NCBI RefSeq assembly: GCF_013403975.1
Contig: NZ_JABFDH010000001.1
Span: 1 to 64,000 of the forward strand
DNA from: Winogradskyella ursingii
GTDB taxonomy: Bacteria > Bacteroidota > Bacteroidia > Flavobacteriales > Flavobacteriaceae
Direction: 5' to 3'
Length of the DNA stretch: 64,000 bases
Shown: one piece after another, positions 1 to 7,853 of the stretch
How the letters are laid out: the number at the start of each line of letters is the position of its first letter
How positions within the stretch are numbered: position 1 is the stretch's first letter
Translations under genes and position numbers: made by a program
The notes under the pieces: model-generated
What the model was told of the DNA's origin: nothing
Database searches by the model: none
What the model saw: the letters and a program-made list of their open reading frames with translations, nothing else

Positions 1-81
1 TACCTTCTAATTACTTTGTCATTTTTGTACATAATTGTTTAAGATTATGTAGCCTTTATTCAGGACGGGTCAAAATTGTGT

Positions 82-210
82 ACAACGGTCTCGTATAACC
101 GTCAGTTACGGGTTAAATTAGCGTTTATTTTGGTTTGGCACAGACTTTAGCAATTCCGAGTGGATTCGGACGTAGTTGAATCCGCCGTAATTGCGGTTAT
201 ACATTGTTGT
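82..210 (-). repeat. attC-like long imperfect palindrome after the DUF6090 gene
   Basis: Outer pentamers ACAAC (82-86) and GTTGT (206-210) are complementary. Inside them, GTATAACCGTCAGTTACGG (93-111) pairs imperfectly with the inverted copy at 185-202. A second hairpin, GGATTC/GAATCC, lies at 162-183. The element starts 8 bases past the stop of the minus-strand gene at 218-958. Overall size (about 129 bases), position and nested stems recall integron attC sites, but the ends do not match the strict RYYYAAC/GTTRRRY core. It could instead belong to an intergenic palindrome family of Flavobacteriaceae. The rest of 1-217 shows no gene. Confidence 0.55.
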
Positions 211-217
211 GCTTTCG

Positions 218-958
218 TTATTTTTTTAGTTCTATTCTAATTAATGCTATTAATTCATCTACTGATTTTTGTATTCCTCTTAAAGCATTTAAAGAATGAA
301 TACTCAAAGTATTAATGTTTTGACATTGTAATACAAGTTCCTCGTAATTATCTTCAAATAAAGACATATTTACAGTATTGTAATCAAAATTTGAATTAAC
401 AAAAAAGCCGAGTTTCCTTTGCTGAAATGGAACAAAATCAAAACTATATTGTTGGTCTATAATTGCATCTATATTCTCATATTTCTTACATTGATAGTCA
501 TATAGTTCAATGAGTGACGATTTAATTTTCTTTGATTTTAAGATGTCTATACCTTTGTTTGAAAGGATAGCGTTATATGTTCCATATTTTGGGAAGAAAC
601 TGTAGGCTCCATCATAAATGTTATAAAGAGACTTACTAATTTCTTCAATGTCCAATGAAGATTTTATTTCCAATAAATTAGAATTAATGAAACGATTTTG
701 GTCTACTAAACTCTGATTCTGAAGCCGAATTATTTTAGCCAATTCCAAAGAGTCTGTAGTTAAACTGGCAAGTAAATTTTCGTAGGATTCACGCTCTACA
801 ATTGCCTCCTTTCTATTTTCATTCCAATTATTGATTTGTAGAGCAATCAAAATTCCAATAACCACAAGGATGATTTCTCCGAACGCATATTTCAGATACT
901 TACCAGTATTCCCTTCGGATAGTAAGTTTTGTCTAATTTTTCTAAAGAATTTTATCAT
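218..958 (-). CDS. DUF6090-type small membrane protein
   Basis: The 246-residue protein has a basic N-terminus (MIKFFRKIRQNLLSEGN), then one membrane segment at about residues 25-44 (FGEIILVVIGILIALQINNW) and the WNENRKE stretch typical of the DUF6090 family, which is abundant in Flavobacteriaceae and has no established function. The remaining 200 residues are soluble, charged and probably helical. The start is an ATG with no nearby competitor. It is flanked on both sides by attC-like palindromes, so it may be a mobile cassette gene rather than part of an operon. The family assignment rests on the N-terminal signature; no biochemical role can be read from the sequence. Confidence 0.75.
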   Translation of the reverse strand: MIKFFRKIRQNLLSEGNTGKYLKYAFGEIILVVIGILIALQINNWNENRKEAIVERESYENLLASLTTDSLELAKIIRLQNQSLVDQNRFINSNLLEIKSSLDIEEISKSLYNIYDGAYSFFPKYGTYNAILSNKGIDILKSKKIKSSLIELYDYQCKKYENIDAIIDQQYSFDFVPFQQRKLGFFVNSNFDYNTVNMSLFEDNYEELVLQCQNINTLSIHSLNALRGIQKSVDELIALIRIELKK

Positions 959-987
959 TGGTTAATGGTTGGTCATCACGAAGGCTA

Positions 988-1116
988 GCGTGTTTGTGTA
1001 TGATTTCGTTGCGTGTTTCAGCAACTAAATTAGCAAATACAAACCGAATAGAAAATCCGCGAGGATTTTCGTAAGTAGGCGAGTATTAGCAATGAATTAT
1101 ACATGGTGTTGGCGTG
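988..1116 (-). repeat. second attC-like palindrome, overlapping the 3' end of the 1097-1630 gene
   Basis: GTATGATTTCGTTGC at 998-1012 pairs with the inverted copy at 1089-1102 (reverse complement GTATAATTCATTGC). Between them is a perfect hairpin with arms GAAAATCC and GGATTTTC at 1051-1070. At the outer edge, GTTGGCGTG (1108-1116) recurs inverted at 1648-1656 on the other side of the gene. The build (outer arms plus one inner hairpin, directly behind a minus-strand gene) is the same as in the element at 82-210. Confidence 0.55.
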
Positions 1117-1630
1117 TCGTTTTTTTTATTTCAAATCCGTTAATCTTATTCCTATTCAGCAATTCTTGTAATTCCTGATAATTGTCAAATTCAGATAGTT
1201 TTTCAGTTAGAAAATCAGGCATTTTTAAAGAGCCTCCAAATCCGTCATTTCTCAAATGATAGTCGTTAATCAAATAGTAAAGAAAATCCTCCGCACGCTC
1301 ATTCCCATTTTCATATTCAAAGTAATTAAATAAGTCAATAAGTTCCTTTTCAATTTCTTTCCATTTTGAGTTGTCCGATTTTAGATACTCTTTGTAATAT
1401 CCAAGTATTAACTTTCGGATTTCAGAAGATTTAAAATTCCATTCAATTTCTTTGGTCAAAAATTCTATGACTTCATTAGTCGATTTTGCAAAAGATAAAT
1501 CAAAATACAGGCTTTCCTTTTTTCCGTTTTCAATTTGATAATCAGCCCATTTGCGAATTTCTGTCAATGGAATTTTTTTCAGAGCGAGTCCGAATCTAAT
1601 TAAATGTCCTATTTTTTCTTTTTCTGTCAA
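1097..1630 (-). CDS. hypothetical cassette-like protein
   Basis: This is a 177-residue soluble, strongly charged and probably all-helical protein of unknown family. No signal peptide, membrane segment or catalytic motif is visible. The start is TTG at 1630; no in-frame ATG exists upstream before the repeat at 1648-1656, and the first internal Met is near residue 138, so the 5' end could be truncated or the true start uncertain. The last residues (TRQHHV) and the TAA stop are encoded by the palindromic element at 988-1116, so the C-terminus is set by the repeat. This is expected if the gene was joined to a recombination site, and suggests recent acquisition. Function cannot be inferred. Confidence 0.6.
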   Translation of the reverse strand: MTEKEKIGHLIRFGLALKKIPLTEIRKWADYQIENGKKESLYFDLSFAKSTNEVIEFLTKEIEWNFKSSEIRKLILGYYKEYLKSDNSKWKEIEKELIDLFNYFEYENGNERAEDFLYYLINDYHLRNDGFGGSLKMPDFLTEKLSEFDNYQELQELLNRNKINGFEIKKTTRQHHV

Positions 1631-1647
1631 TACGCTCTGTTTAAATG

Positions 1648-1656
1648 CACGCCAAC
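1648..1656. repeat. inverted copy of the cassette-end 9-mer
   Basis: CACGCCAAC here is the exact reverse complement of GTTGGCGTG at 1108-1116, so the hypothetical gene at 1097-1630 is bracketed by a perfect 9-bp inverted repeat. It probably marks the upstream edge of the cassette-like unit. Confidence 0.5.
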
Positions 1657-1680
1657 TAACAAATATAGAATATATTCCGT

Positions 1681-1710
1681 TTACAAACGACTACAAATAT
1701 TTACAAACGA
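1681..1710. promoter_or_regulatory. three tandem 10-bp repeats upstream of ssb
   Basis: TTACAAACGA, CTACAAATAT and TTACAAACGA follow each other exactly, one per helical turn, 109 bp before the ssb start. The nine bases ACTACAAAT (1690-1698) also occur, inverted, in the operator region of the LexA-like gene (49846-49860). A regulator binding site is plausible but inferred. Nearer the gene, CATCTTTG (1752-1759) is one mismatch from TAnnTTTG, with no well-spaced -33 TTG. Confidence 0.4.
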
Positions 1711-1818
1711 ATTTAAATAGGTAACTACCGACTATTTTTTGCTCGCTATTTCATCTTTGCCATGTCGAAACATTGGAACTCGATAGTATTAACAGTTTAA
1801 CAATAAAAATTTAAAATC

Positions 1819-2151
1819 ATGAACACATTAAGAAACAAAGTACAGTTGATTGGTAACTTAGGCAATGACCCAGAAATCATTAATTTAGAATCTGGCAAAA
1901 CTTTAGCTAAATTTTCAATTGCGACCAATGAGAGCTACAAGGATGCATCAGGGCAAAAACAAACTAAAACAGATTGGCACAATATTGTGGCATGGGGAAA
2001 AACTGCCCAAATTGTAGAAAAGTATGTTACAAAGGGAAAAGAAGTAGCCATAGAAGGAAAGTTAACCACACGTTCTTGGGAAGATAAAGACGGGATTAAA
2101 CGCTACATGACAGAAGTGGTTTGTAATGAACTACTCATGTTGGGTAAATAA
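1819..2151 (+). CDS. ssb: single-stranded DNA-binding protein (short form)
   Basis: This 110-residue OB-fold protein binds single-stranded DNA. It has the SSB hallmarks: an N-terminal NKVQLIGNLGNDPE strand, the TDWHNIVAWGKTAQ segment carrying the aromatic ssDNA-contacting residue, and VAIEGKLTTRSWEDKDG. It stops right after the OB fold (ELLMLGK), so the glycine/proline-rich linker and the acidic C-terminal tip (DDxPF) that recruits partner proteins in full-length SSB are absent. It is therefore likely an auxiliary SSB rather than the main replicative one. It stands alone behind a repeat-rich promoter and ends at a hairpin terminator shared with the convergent gene. Confidence 0.93.
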   Translation: MNTLRNKVQLIGNLGNDPEIINLESGKTLAKFSIATNESYKDASGQKQTKTDWHNIVAWGKTAQIVEKYVTKGKEVAIEGKLTTRSWEDKDGIKRYMTEVVCNELLMLGK

Positions 2152-2171
2152 TTCTTACAAAAGATAATTAA

Positions 2172-2207
2172 AAAAAAAGAGCGTCTTTATTAGATGCTCT
2201 TTTTTTT
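2172..2207. terminator. bidirectional hairpin terminator
   Basis: AGAGCGTC and GATGCTCT form the stem, with an A-run before and a T-run after, so it can terminate both ssb (+) and the convergent protease gene (-). Confidence 0.85.
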
Positions 2208-2225
2208 GTTATTAATATATAAGCC

Positions 2226-3536
2226 TTATTTTTTGATCACCTTTTTGGTAATACTCGATCCACTTGCTGTATTAGTGATTTTGATAAAATAGAGCGCATC
2301 ATCCATTTTTTGAAGATTTGACAGTGTTATTGTATTGTTTTCAATGGTCTGATTTTTAGATAATACAACTCTACCATTAATATCCATGAGATCTATTTTG
2401 TAATTGTCATTTTGAACGTTGACGAATTGAATTGAAATAGACGACGTAAAAGGGTTAGGGCTAACTTGTATATTATTTAAACCAAATTCATCAACGCTTA
2501 ATGCACCTGCGCAAATAGTCCAGCCCATGTCTTCAAAAAACCTTAGAGTAACTGGTCCTGGATTATGGTTAGCAACACCTGGTGCAAGACTTGGTGTCAT
2601 TAAGGAGTTAACATTACCTTGAGGAAACGTGGAAGAATTCCAATGACTATAGCTCGAGCCTGGATTAAAAGTACTCGGAGCAAAAATTTTAGGTCTAGCA
2701 TTACCATTTTCAGCTCTAACTAACGGGCTATTGCAAAACAAATTATTACCCGTCATTTGATCGAGCAGCTCAGTCGAAGGGTCAGGAAAACTAAGTATTG
2801 ATAGCGCCGCAGCATTCTCTATAAACCGATCATAAATACTTGGAATATTACTAAACCTTATTCGTCCTAAGTTGCTATTGGTATCATCTAAACGACCAAA
2901 ACCCACGAAACCTAAACCATGGCCTAATTCGTGTAAAACAACAGACACAAAATCAAACTGATTATTTGGAGGTCGGGCATTTGTGCCAAAATACCAGTTA
3001 ATTTGATTACTAAAATTAGCGTTAATATCTATACTTGGTGAATCGGGAGCTGGAGGGTTTGATTCTGCGTTGTTAATTTTTTCAACCAATGCCTGTGGGT
3101 AGAATGTGTTTGACACTGCGTTGGGAGTTGTGGAAAAATTGGTAGGACCAGCACTACCCAAAACATTAGGGTCAAGTTCGGTAAAATTTGCATTTACGGT
3201 AATAGGTATTTCTGAGTCAATTGAATTTGCCCAAATATCTACGGCAAATTGAAATGCTGCTTGAGCTGGACCTGTAAAACCATTGTAGTTAACAGTTATG
3301 TTAGCACAAGGCATTCGGTTAGATTCCATTCGGGCAATAACCATAGGATCTCTCGGAATAGAAACAGATTCTGTAAACTCATCTGCATAATATATACATG
3401 CTGGGTGATCTAAGGATGTTGTTCTTTGGGTATCATCAATTGCTCCTTGTCCATAAGTAACTGTGCAGAACGATAAAAGAACGCAAAGTGAAAGCAGTTT
3501 AATTGATGAACTAAATTGTAGGGTAAAGTTTTTCAT
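2226..3536 (-). CDS. secreted leishmanolysin-like zinc metalloprotease with T9SS sorting domain
   Basis: The 436-residue protein starts with a signal peptide (about residues 1-30, ending TYGQ). The zinc site HELGHGLGF is at about 202-210. The usual metzincin third ligand three residues after the glycine is a glycine here, but SYSHWN at about 295-300 followed by NSLMTPSL fits the leishmanolysin (M8) arrangement, in which a distant His in a HW motif is the third ligand and the Met-turn follows. The last 80 residues (from about 355, VSPNPF to KKVIKK) form a T9SS type A sorting domain, so the product should be exported across the outer membrane and anchored or released. It is a single gene facing ssb. 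The protease assignment is motif-based and the substrate is unknown. Confidence 0.82.
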   Translation of the reverse strand: MKNFTLQFSSSIKLLSLCVLLSFCTVTYGQGAIDDTQRTTSLDHPACIYYADEFTESVSIPRDPMVIARMESNRMPCANITVNYNGFTGPAQAAFQFAVDIWANSIDSEIPITVNANFTELDPNVLGSAGPTNFSTTPNAVSNTFYPQALVEKINNAESNPPAPDSPSIDINANFSNQINWYFGTNARPPNNQFDFVSVVLHELGHGLGFVGFGRLDDTNSNLGRIRFSNIPSIYDRFIENAAALSILSFPDPSTELLDQMTGNNLFCNSPLVRAENGNARPKIFAPSTFNPGSSYSHWNSSTFPQGNVNSLMTPSLAPGVANHNPGPVTLRFFEDMGWTICAGALSVDEFGLNNIQVSPNPFTSSISIQFVNVQNDNYKIDLMDINGRVVLSKNQTIENNTITLSNLQKMDDALYFIKITNTASGSSITKKVIKK

Positions 3537-3687
3537 GGCTTTTATTTTTTTTTACTAAAAATATGAAATTTTAAACTAACATGGTTAAAAACACGACAAC
3601 CTGAGCGATAAAGCGTTTAACTTATAATTTTAAGATTTCTAGTTTAGTCTTAATGAAATTAAAAACATTACAGAAAAAAATAAGTGT

Positions 3688-4590
3688 TTAAAAAAATATG
3701 TCTTGAGCAACTCTAAATGTATTGGCATGGGCGTCAACAATATCGTTTAAACTAGAAGAATAGCCTCCTCCCATACTACATACAACAGGTATTTGATTTT
3801 TCTTGCATTGATTTAAAACAAATTTATCCCTTGCTTTACAGCCTTCTAAAGTCATGCCCAACTTACCTAATTTATCATTGGCAATGACATCTACTCCACA
3901 GAGATAATAGATAAAATCTGGTTGCTGTTCTTCAATTAATTTTGGAAGAACATCATAAAGAATATTTAAATAAGTTTTATCATCTGTATTGTCCTCTAAA
4001 GGAATATCTAAATCGCTTGTCTCTTTTTTAAAAGGATAATTGTTTTTACCGTGCATTGAGAATGTAAAAACTGAGTTGTCGTTATAAAATATTTCAGCCG
4101 TACCATTACCTTGATGTACATCTAAATCTACAATGAGTATTTTTTTTGCCCATCCTTTTTGTTGAAGATATTTAGCCGCAATCGCCTGATCGTTGAGTAA
4201 ACAAAAAGCTTCACCACGATTGGTGTAAGCATGGTGCGTACCGCCTGCAATATTCATGGCAATTCCATACTTTAAAGCAAATTCGCTGGCTTTTATCGTG
4301 CCATCTGCAATAATCACTTCACGTTCTACCAAATTTTCACTCAAGGGAAATCCTATCTTTCTTGCCGCACGTTGATTTAAAGTGAGGTTGACTAAATCAT
4401 AATAATATTCTGGACTATGGACAGCTACTATATATTTATCATTTGGTATTTCTGGTTTAAAGAAATTTACTTCGTTACAAGTCCCTTCATGAATGAGTTG
4501 TTCAGGTAACAAACTATATTTTTCCATTGAAAACCGATGACCTTTTGGCAATGGGTGATGATATATAGGATGGAATGCTATTTTGAGCAC
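3688..4590 (-). CDS. histone-deacetylase-family (AcuC/HDAC-like) deacetylase
   Basis: This 300-residue arginase/HDAC-fold enzyme carries the zinc and catalytic motifs: GGTHHA (about 116-121, the charge-relay His pair), FCLLND, DLDVHQGNGTA (about 155-165, Asp and His zinc ligands), CGVD (second zinc Asp) and GGGYS. Length equals bacterial class members. In the family these remove acetyl groups from lysines or polyamines; the substrate here is unknown. Its ATG comes 1 base after the stop of the upstream surface-protein gene on the same strand, so the two are almost certainly cotranscribed, though a functional link is not obvious. No signal peptide; cytoplasmic. Confidence 0.92.
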   Translation of the reverse strand: MLKIAFHPIYHHPLPKGHRFSMEKYSLLPEQLIHEGTCNEVNFFKPEIPNDKYIVAVHSPEYYYDLVNLTLNQRAARKIGFPLSENLVEREVIIADGTIKASEFALKYGIAMNIAGGTHHAYTNRGEAFCLLNDQAIAAKYLQQKGWAKKILIVDLDVHQGNGTAEIFYNDNSVFTFSMHGKNNYPFKKETSDLDIPLEDNTDDKTYLNILYDVLPKLIEEQQPDFIYYLCGVDVIANDKLGKLGMTLEGCKARDKFVLNQCKKNQIPVVCSMGGGYSSSLNDIVDAHANTFRVAQDIFF

Positions 4591-4591
4591 A

Positions 4592-7015
4592 TTAATTATT
4601 TAAATCCAAGGTTTGGGTTTGCGAAATAAAGGTTTTATCATTCACAACACCTTCAATATATAGATTAATGGAACTTGTATTGGTGTTGAAAACCTTAAAA
4701 CTTAGAACTCTGTTCGGACTAATCTTAAGGTCTGGAGACCAAGATATGATACCATAATCTCTAAAAAAAGGGGTGTTGTAAAGACTGTAATTTGGCGTAT
4801 AGTACTTTTTGGCTGAAGAGAAAGTTAATGGAAATTCATATTCGGAAATAATATTTCTCTTCTGTAATTTAATGTCTCGTGTGGGATCTGTAAAAATCTT
4901 AATAACTCCATTTGCACCTCTAACCCCTTCGGTTGCTCCAACTTTATCGATAACAACGTAATCGACAAAGGACATTCTAAAATTAGCAAGTACATTAAAA
5001 TCAGATAACCTTACTCCATCGAGATAAATAACTGGTATATTATTATTTGGTGTGGCAGGATTTCTAACCGTTACAGTCAATTGGCCTAGTGTCTCATCAA
5101 CTTTATATCCCTTACCTGTTAAATACATTGCCATCGTCATTGCACCATCTCGTGTACGATCGTCTATTACATCTACCGTGCCAAAATGTTGTGACTCAAT
5201 AGCTTCAATTCTTGTTTTTTCTTTATTAGCAACGATCAATACTTCATCTAATTTTTCAACGTCTTTAGAATTCCACGAAGTGTTTATTATAGAATCGTTT
5301 GTAGCGATAAATGGTACTGAATTTTGATTTCTATAGTTTGAATTTCTATAGCTCAACGTATATTCTGGAAATTTAGATGGACTAAAAGTTACGTACAAAC
5401 TCGGTTTTTTTGTAACCTCATCTCCGCTTTTTATGACATTATAAGTTTCGTCTTCCAATGGAAAAAGTCCTTTTTGTATAAAGGCTTTGTCCTCTTCAGA
5501 TAGAATAAATATTTCTGAGGTATTATTCTTTAAAGGAGAAGAGACATAGGTTCCTGCTTTGGTCTTATCATTTACATTGGCAACTGAAGTAATTCCAAAT
5601 TCAAAAGTATGCCTTACTATTGGTGGAGTGTTAAATATATTATGCCACTCATATCTGCTCCAGCCTTGGGAAATCAAAAGATTATCTAAATCATAATTTA
5701 CTTTGGAAGTATTGTTTGAAAAATAATAGGCTGCGTTTTCTATATACCCTTTTACATAAGGTTCTAAATATAGTTTGGATAATAAATTGGATTCAAAATT
5801 GTAAGATTTTGTTTCAGAAGGTAATACCGAAATACTAATATTTTGAATTTTATTAGTGTCTAATTTTGTGCCTAATTGTAATTCTATTTCAAGAGAATCG
5901 AGTGATCGCTTGATTTTTGACGGTTTATTGAAACTCGTCGTTGCAACACCATTTCTATTAAAGTATAATCGTTCTAGAATAGGGTTGTTATTGGCGTCAA
6001 ATACTGTTAACACATTTATCCCTGGGAATAGTAAATCTTTATTGATGAGCTGGTTCACTTCTACCTGATCTTGAAATTTAAAGATTGTTTGATTAAGGTT
6101 AGAGCCATTATGAAGAGTGAGCTTGTAATTTTTACCAGTGACTCTAGGTAAAGTTGCTTCATTTGTTCTAAAAGTTAAAATAATCCGGTCTCTCAACTCT
6201 GCTAACGACATAGTAATGCCATACGAATCAATTGAGTCAATAGCTTGTGTCAGATCTTTTTGCTCTGAAATCTCTGGAATAATGACTGTGTAATTTTTAT
6301 TCCTTTTAGGTGTCAATATAGTTTTGGCAATGCCTGCTTGATCCAGATTAAATTCAGATAAAATGTTATTTTCATCATCTACTATTTTTCCTTTTACATT
6401 TTGTAGTCCAGATCCTGTTTGGTCTTTAACAATAATCGCTACGGTATTTTGAACTTCTGCAACCATATGACCTCCTTCTGGTAGAATCTGAATTGTATAT
6501 GTATTTTCGATAGCTTTATTCTCAATTTCAGATTCCACTTGAGGATCGATAACAGTGAATTCGGTTTCAAAATGGTTAGGCTCATTAAAATTAAGCATGT
6601 AATTAGTATACGCACTAAATTTATATGTTCCTGACGTAAAGGTAGAATCGATATTGAACACGTTGTGTGCAACACCTTTCTCCATCATTATAAGTTTCTT
6701 TTTAATAATTGCATCTGTGGAATCTTTAATAACACAATACATATTTGTAGTGCCAGTAGAAGGGCCTTTATCAAACTTGTCAAAAACGTATATTGAATAG
6801 CCTAGCATTTCACCCTTTATAAGGGTAGATTTATTGAGGTGAGCATAGGTGATTTCTCTAGGAAGCGACGAATATTCGGTAAATTTTTGAGATAGATAAT
6901 CTTTTTTTTCTTGTGCGTATAGGTTATTGAAATTAAACAAGAAAATCATCAATGTTGTTAACGCAAAAACGACAATATATCGCGATTTTTTTTTAGCCAA
7001 TAATTTATGAGTCAT
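4592..7015 (-). CDS. large secreted protein with MG2-like N-terminus and TonB-plug-like domain
   Basis: The preferred start is the ATG at 7015; the frame is open from a GTG at 7033, but 7015 gives a clean signal peptide ending LYAQ. The mature part opens with a segment resembling macroglobulin-type beta domains (EITYAHLNKSTLIKGEMLGYSIYV). From about residue 590 it has DEVLIVANK, then a plug-like stretch (PVIYLDGVRLSDFN, then DKVGATEGVRGANGVIKIFTD) like the plug of TonB-dependent receptors, but no beta-barrel follows; only about 80 residues remain. This architecture recurs in Bacteroidota surface proteins of unknown role. It precedes the deacetylase gene by 1 base. Possible roles are as a periplasmic or outer-membrane accessory to a receptor, which is inference. 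Confidence 0.75.
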   Translation of the reverse strand: MTHKLLAKKKSRYIVVFALTTLMIFLFNFNNLYAQEKKDYLSQKFTEYSSLPREITYAHLNKSTLIKGEMLGYSIYVFDKFDKGPSTGTTNMYCVIKDSTDAIIKKKLIMMEKGVAHNVFNIDSTFTSGTYKFSAYTNYMLNFNEPNHFETEFTVIDPQVESEIENKAIENTYTIQILPEGGHMVAEVQNTVAIIVKDQTGSGLQNVKGKIVDDENNILSEFNLDQAGIAKTILTPKRNKNYTVIIPEISEQKDLTQAIDSIDSYGITMSLAELRDRIILTFRTNEATLPRVTGKNYKLTLHNGSNLNQTIFKFQDQVEVNQLINKDLLFPGINVLTVFDANNNPILERLYFNRNGVATTSFNKPSKIKRSLDSLEIELQLGTKLDTNKIQNISISVLPSETKSYNFESNLLSKLYLEPYVKGYIENAAYYFSNNTSKVNYDLDNLLISQGWSRYEWHNIFNTPPIVRHTFEFGITSVANVNDKTKAGTYVSSPLKNNTSEIFILSEEDKAFIQKGLFPLEDETYNVIKSGDEVTKKPSLYVTFSPSKFPEYTLSYRNSNYRNQNSVPFIATNDSIINTSWNSKDVEKLDEVLIVANKEKTRIEAIESQHFGTVDVIDDRTRDGAMTMAMYLTGKGYKVDETLGQLTVTVRNPATPNNNIPVIYLDGVRLSDFNVLANFRMSFVDYVVIDKVGATEGVRGANGVIKIFTDPTRDIKLQKRNIISEYEFPLTFSSAKKYYTPNYSLYNTPFFRDYGIISWSPDLKISPNRVLSFKVFNTNTSSINLYIEGVVNDKTFISQTQTLDLNN

Positions 7016-7076
7016 AATGTTATAATGGTACACGGAAAACTACAATATTTTTCTTATGGTTAAGTTGGTTTTAACT

Positions 7077-7119
7077 AAAAAAACCATTTAATCATTACGT
7101 CTAAGTAATAATTAAATGG
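7077..7119 (-). terminator. terminator after the OmpA/lipocalin pair
   Basis: CCATTTAAT...ATTAAATGG with inner ATTAC/GTAAT (7084-7119) forms a near-perfect stem. On the minus strand it is followed by seven T residues, directly downstream of the OmpA-like gene and upstream of the next minus-strand gene. Confidence 0.8.
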
Positions 7120-7144
7120 CAATTAAAATATTTTAGAGATTTTA

Positions 7145-7849
7145 TTAATTCTTAACTTCTGCTTCAGCGTCCTTTATCATTTGTTCATTGGGTAAAATGG
7201 CTATGTTAACCCTTCTATTTTTAGATCTGCCTTCAGCAGTACTGTTATCGTACATAGGTTGAGATTCTCCAAACCAATTTGTTGTAAATCGACCACTGCT
7301 TAAGCCCTGACTAGTTAAATAATTAGTCACCGCATATGCTCTGTTTTTAGATAAAGTCATGTTATAGCTTTCTTGACCTACATTATCAGTATGGCCAACC
7401 ACCAAAATATTGGTATCTGGATATTCTGCAAAAACATTGGCCAATTTGTTAAGTGTGGCTTGTGACTTTTGATTGATGTTATACTTATCAGTAGCAAAAT
7501 AAACACCACTTTGCTCATCAAAGGTTACTACAATTCCATCATCCACACGTTCTACTACCGCACCAGGAATTTCTTGTTCAATTTCTTGAGCTTGTTTGTC
7601 CATTTTTTTGCCGATGAGTACACCAGCTGTTCCGCCAACAACGCCACCAATTACGGCTCCGAGTTCACCATTGCCTCCCTTGCCAACATTGTTACCAATT
7701 ATAGCGCCTAAAATTGCACCACCAGCAGCACCTATTACAGCACCTTTTTGTTTATTATTAGCATTATCAACCGCCTTACAACTTGTAAAAAGTATAAGTA
7801 TTGCGGTAAAAGTTACAGCTAAATTAATTTTATATTTTAAAAATTTCAT
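7145..7849 (-). CDS. OmpA-family lipoprotein with glycine zipper
   Basis: This 234-residue protein has a lipobox ending at Cys24 (LFTSC). A glycine-zipper region at about 36-80 (GAVIGAAGGAILGAIIG and a second GAVIGGVVGG block) may insert in or pack against the membrane. An OmpA-C peptidoglycan-binding domain follows (NILVVGHTDNVG, SKNRAYAV, KNRRVNIAI). It likely tethers the outer membrane to the peptidoglycan. It is preceded 4 bases upstream by the lipocalin gene, a two-gene operon closed by the hairpin at 7077-7119. All OmpA-like signature residues look intact. Confidence 0.92.
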   Translation of the reverse strand: MKFLKYKINLAVTFTAILILFTSCKAVDNANNKQKGAVIGAAGGAILGAIIGNNVGKGGNGELGAVIGGVVGGTAGVLIGKKMDKQAQEIEQEIPGAVVERVDDGIVVTFDEQSGVYFATDKYNINQKSQATLNKLANVFAEYPDTNILVVGHTDNVGQESYNMTLSKNRAYAVTNYLTSQGLSSGRFTTNWFGESQPMYDNSTAEGRSKNRRVNIAILPNEQMIKDAEAEVKN

Positions 7850-7853
7850 AGGT

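Noticed and set aside
5052-5327. Plus-strand open frame inside the plug-domain gene
   Set aside because: Antisense to a strong coding region, no domain, low-complexity composition; a shadow.
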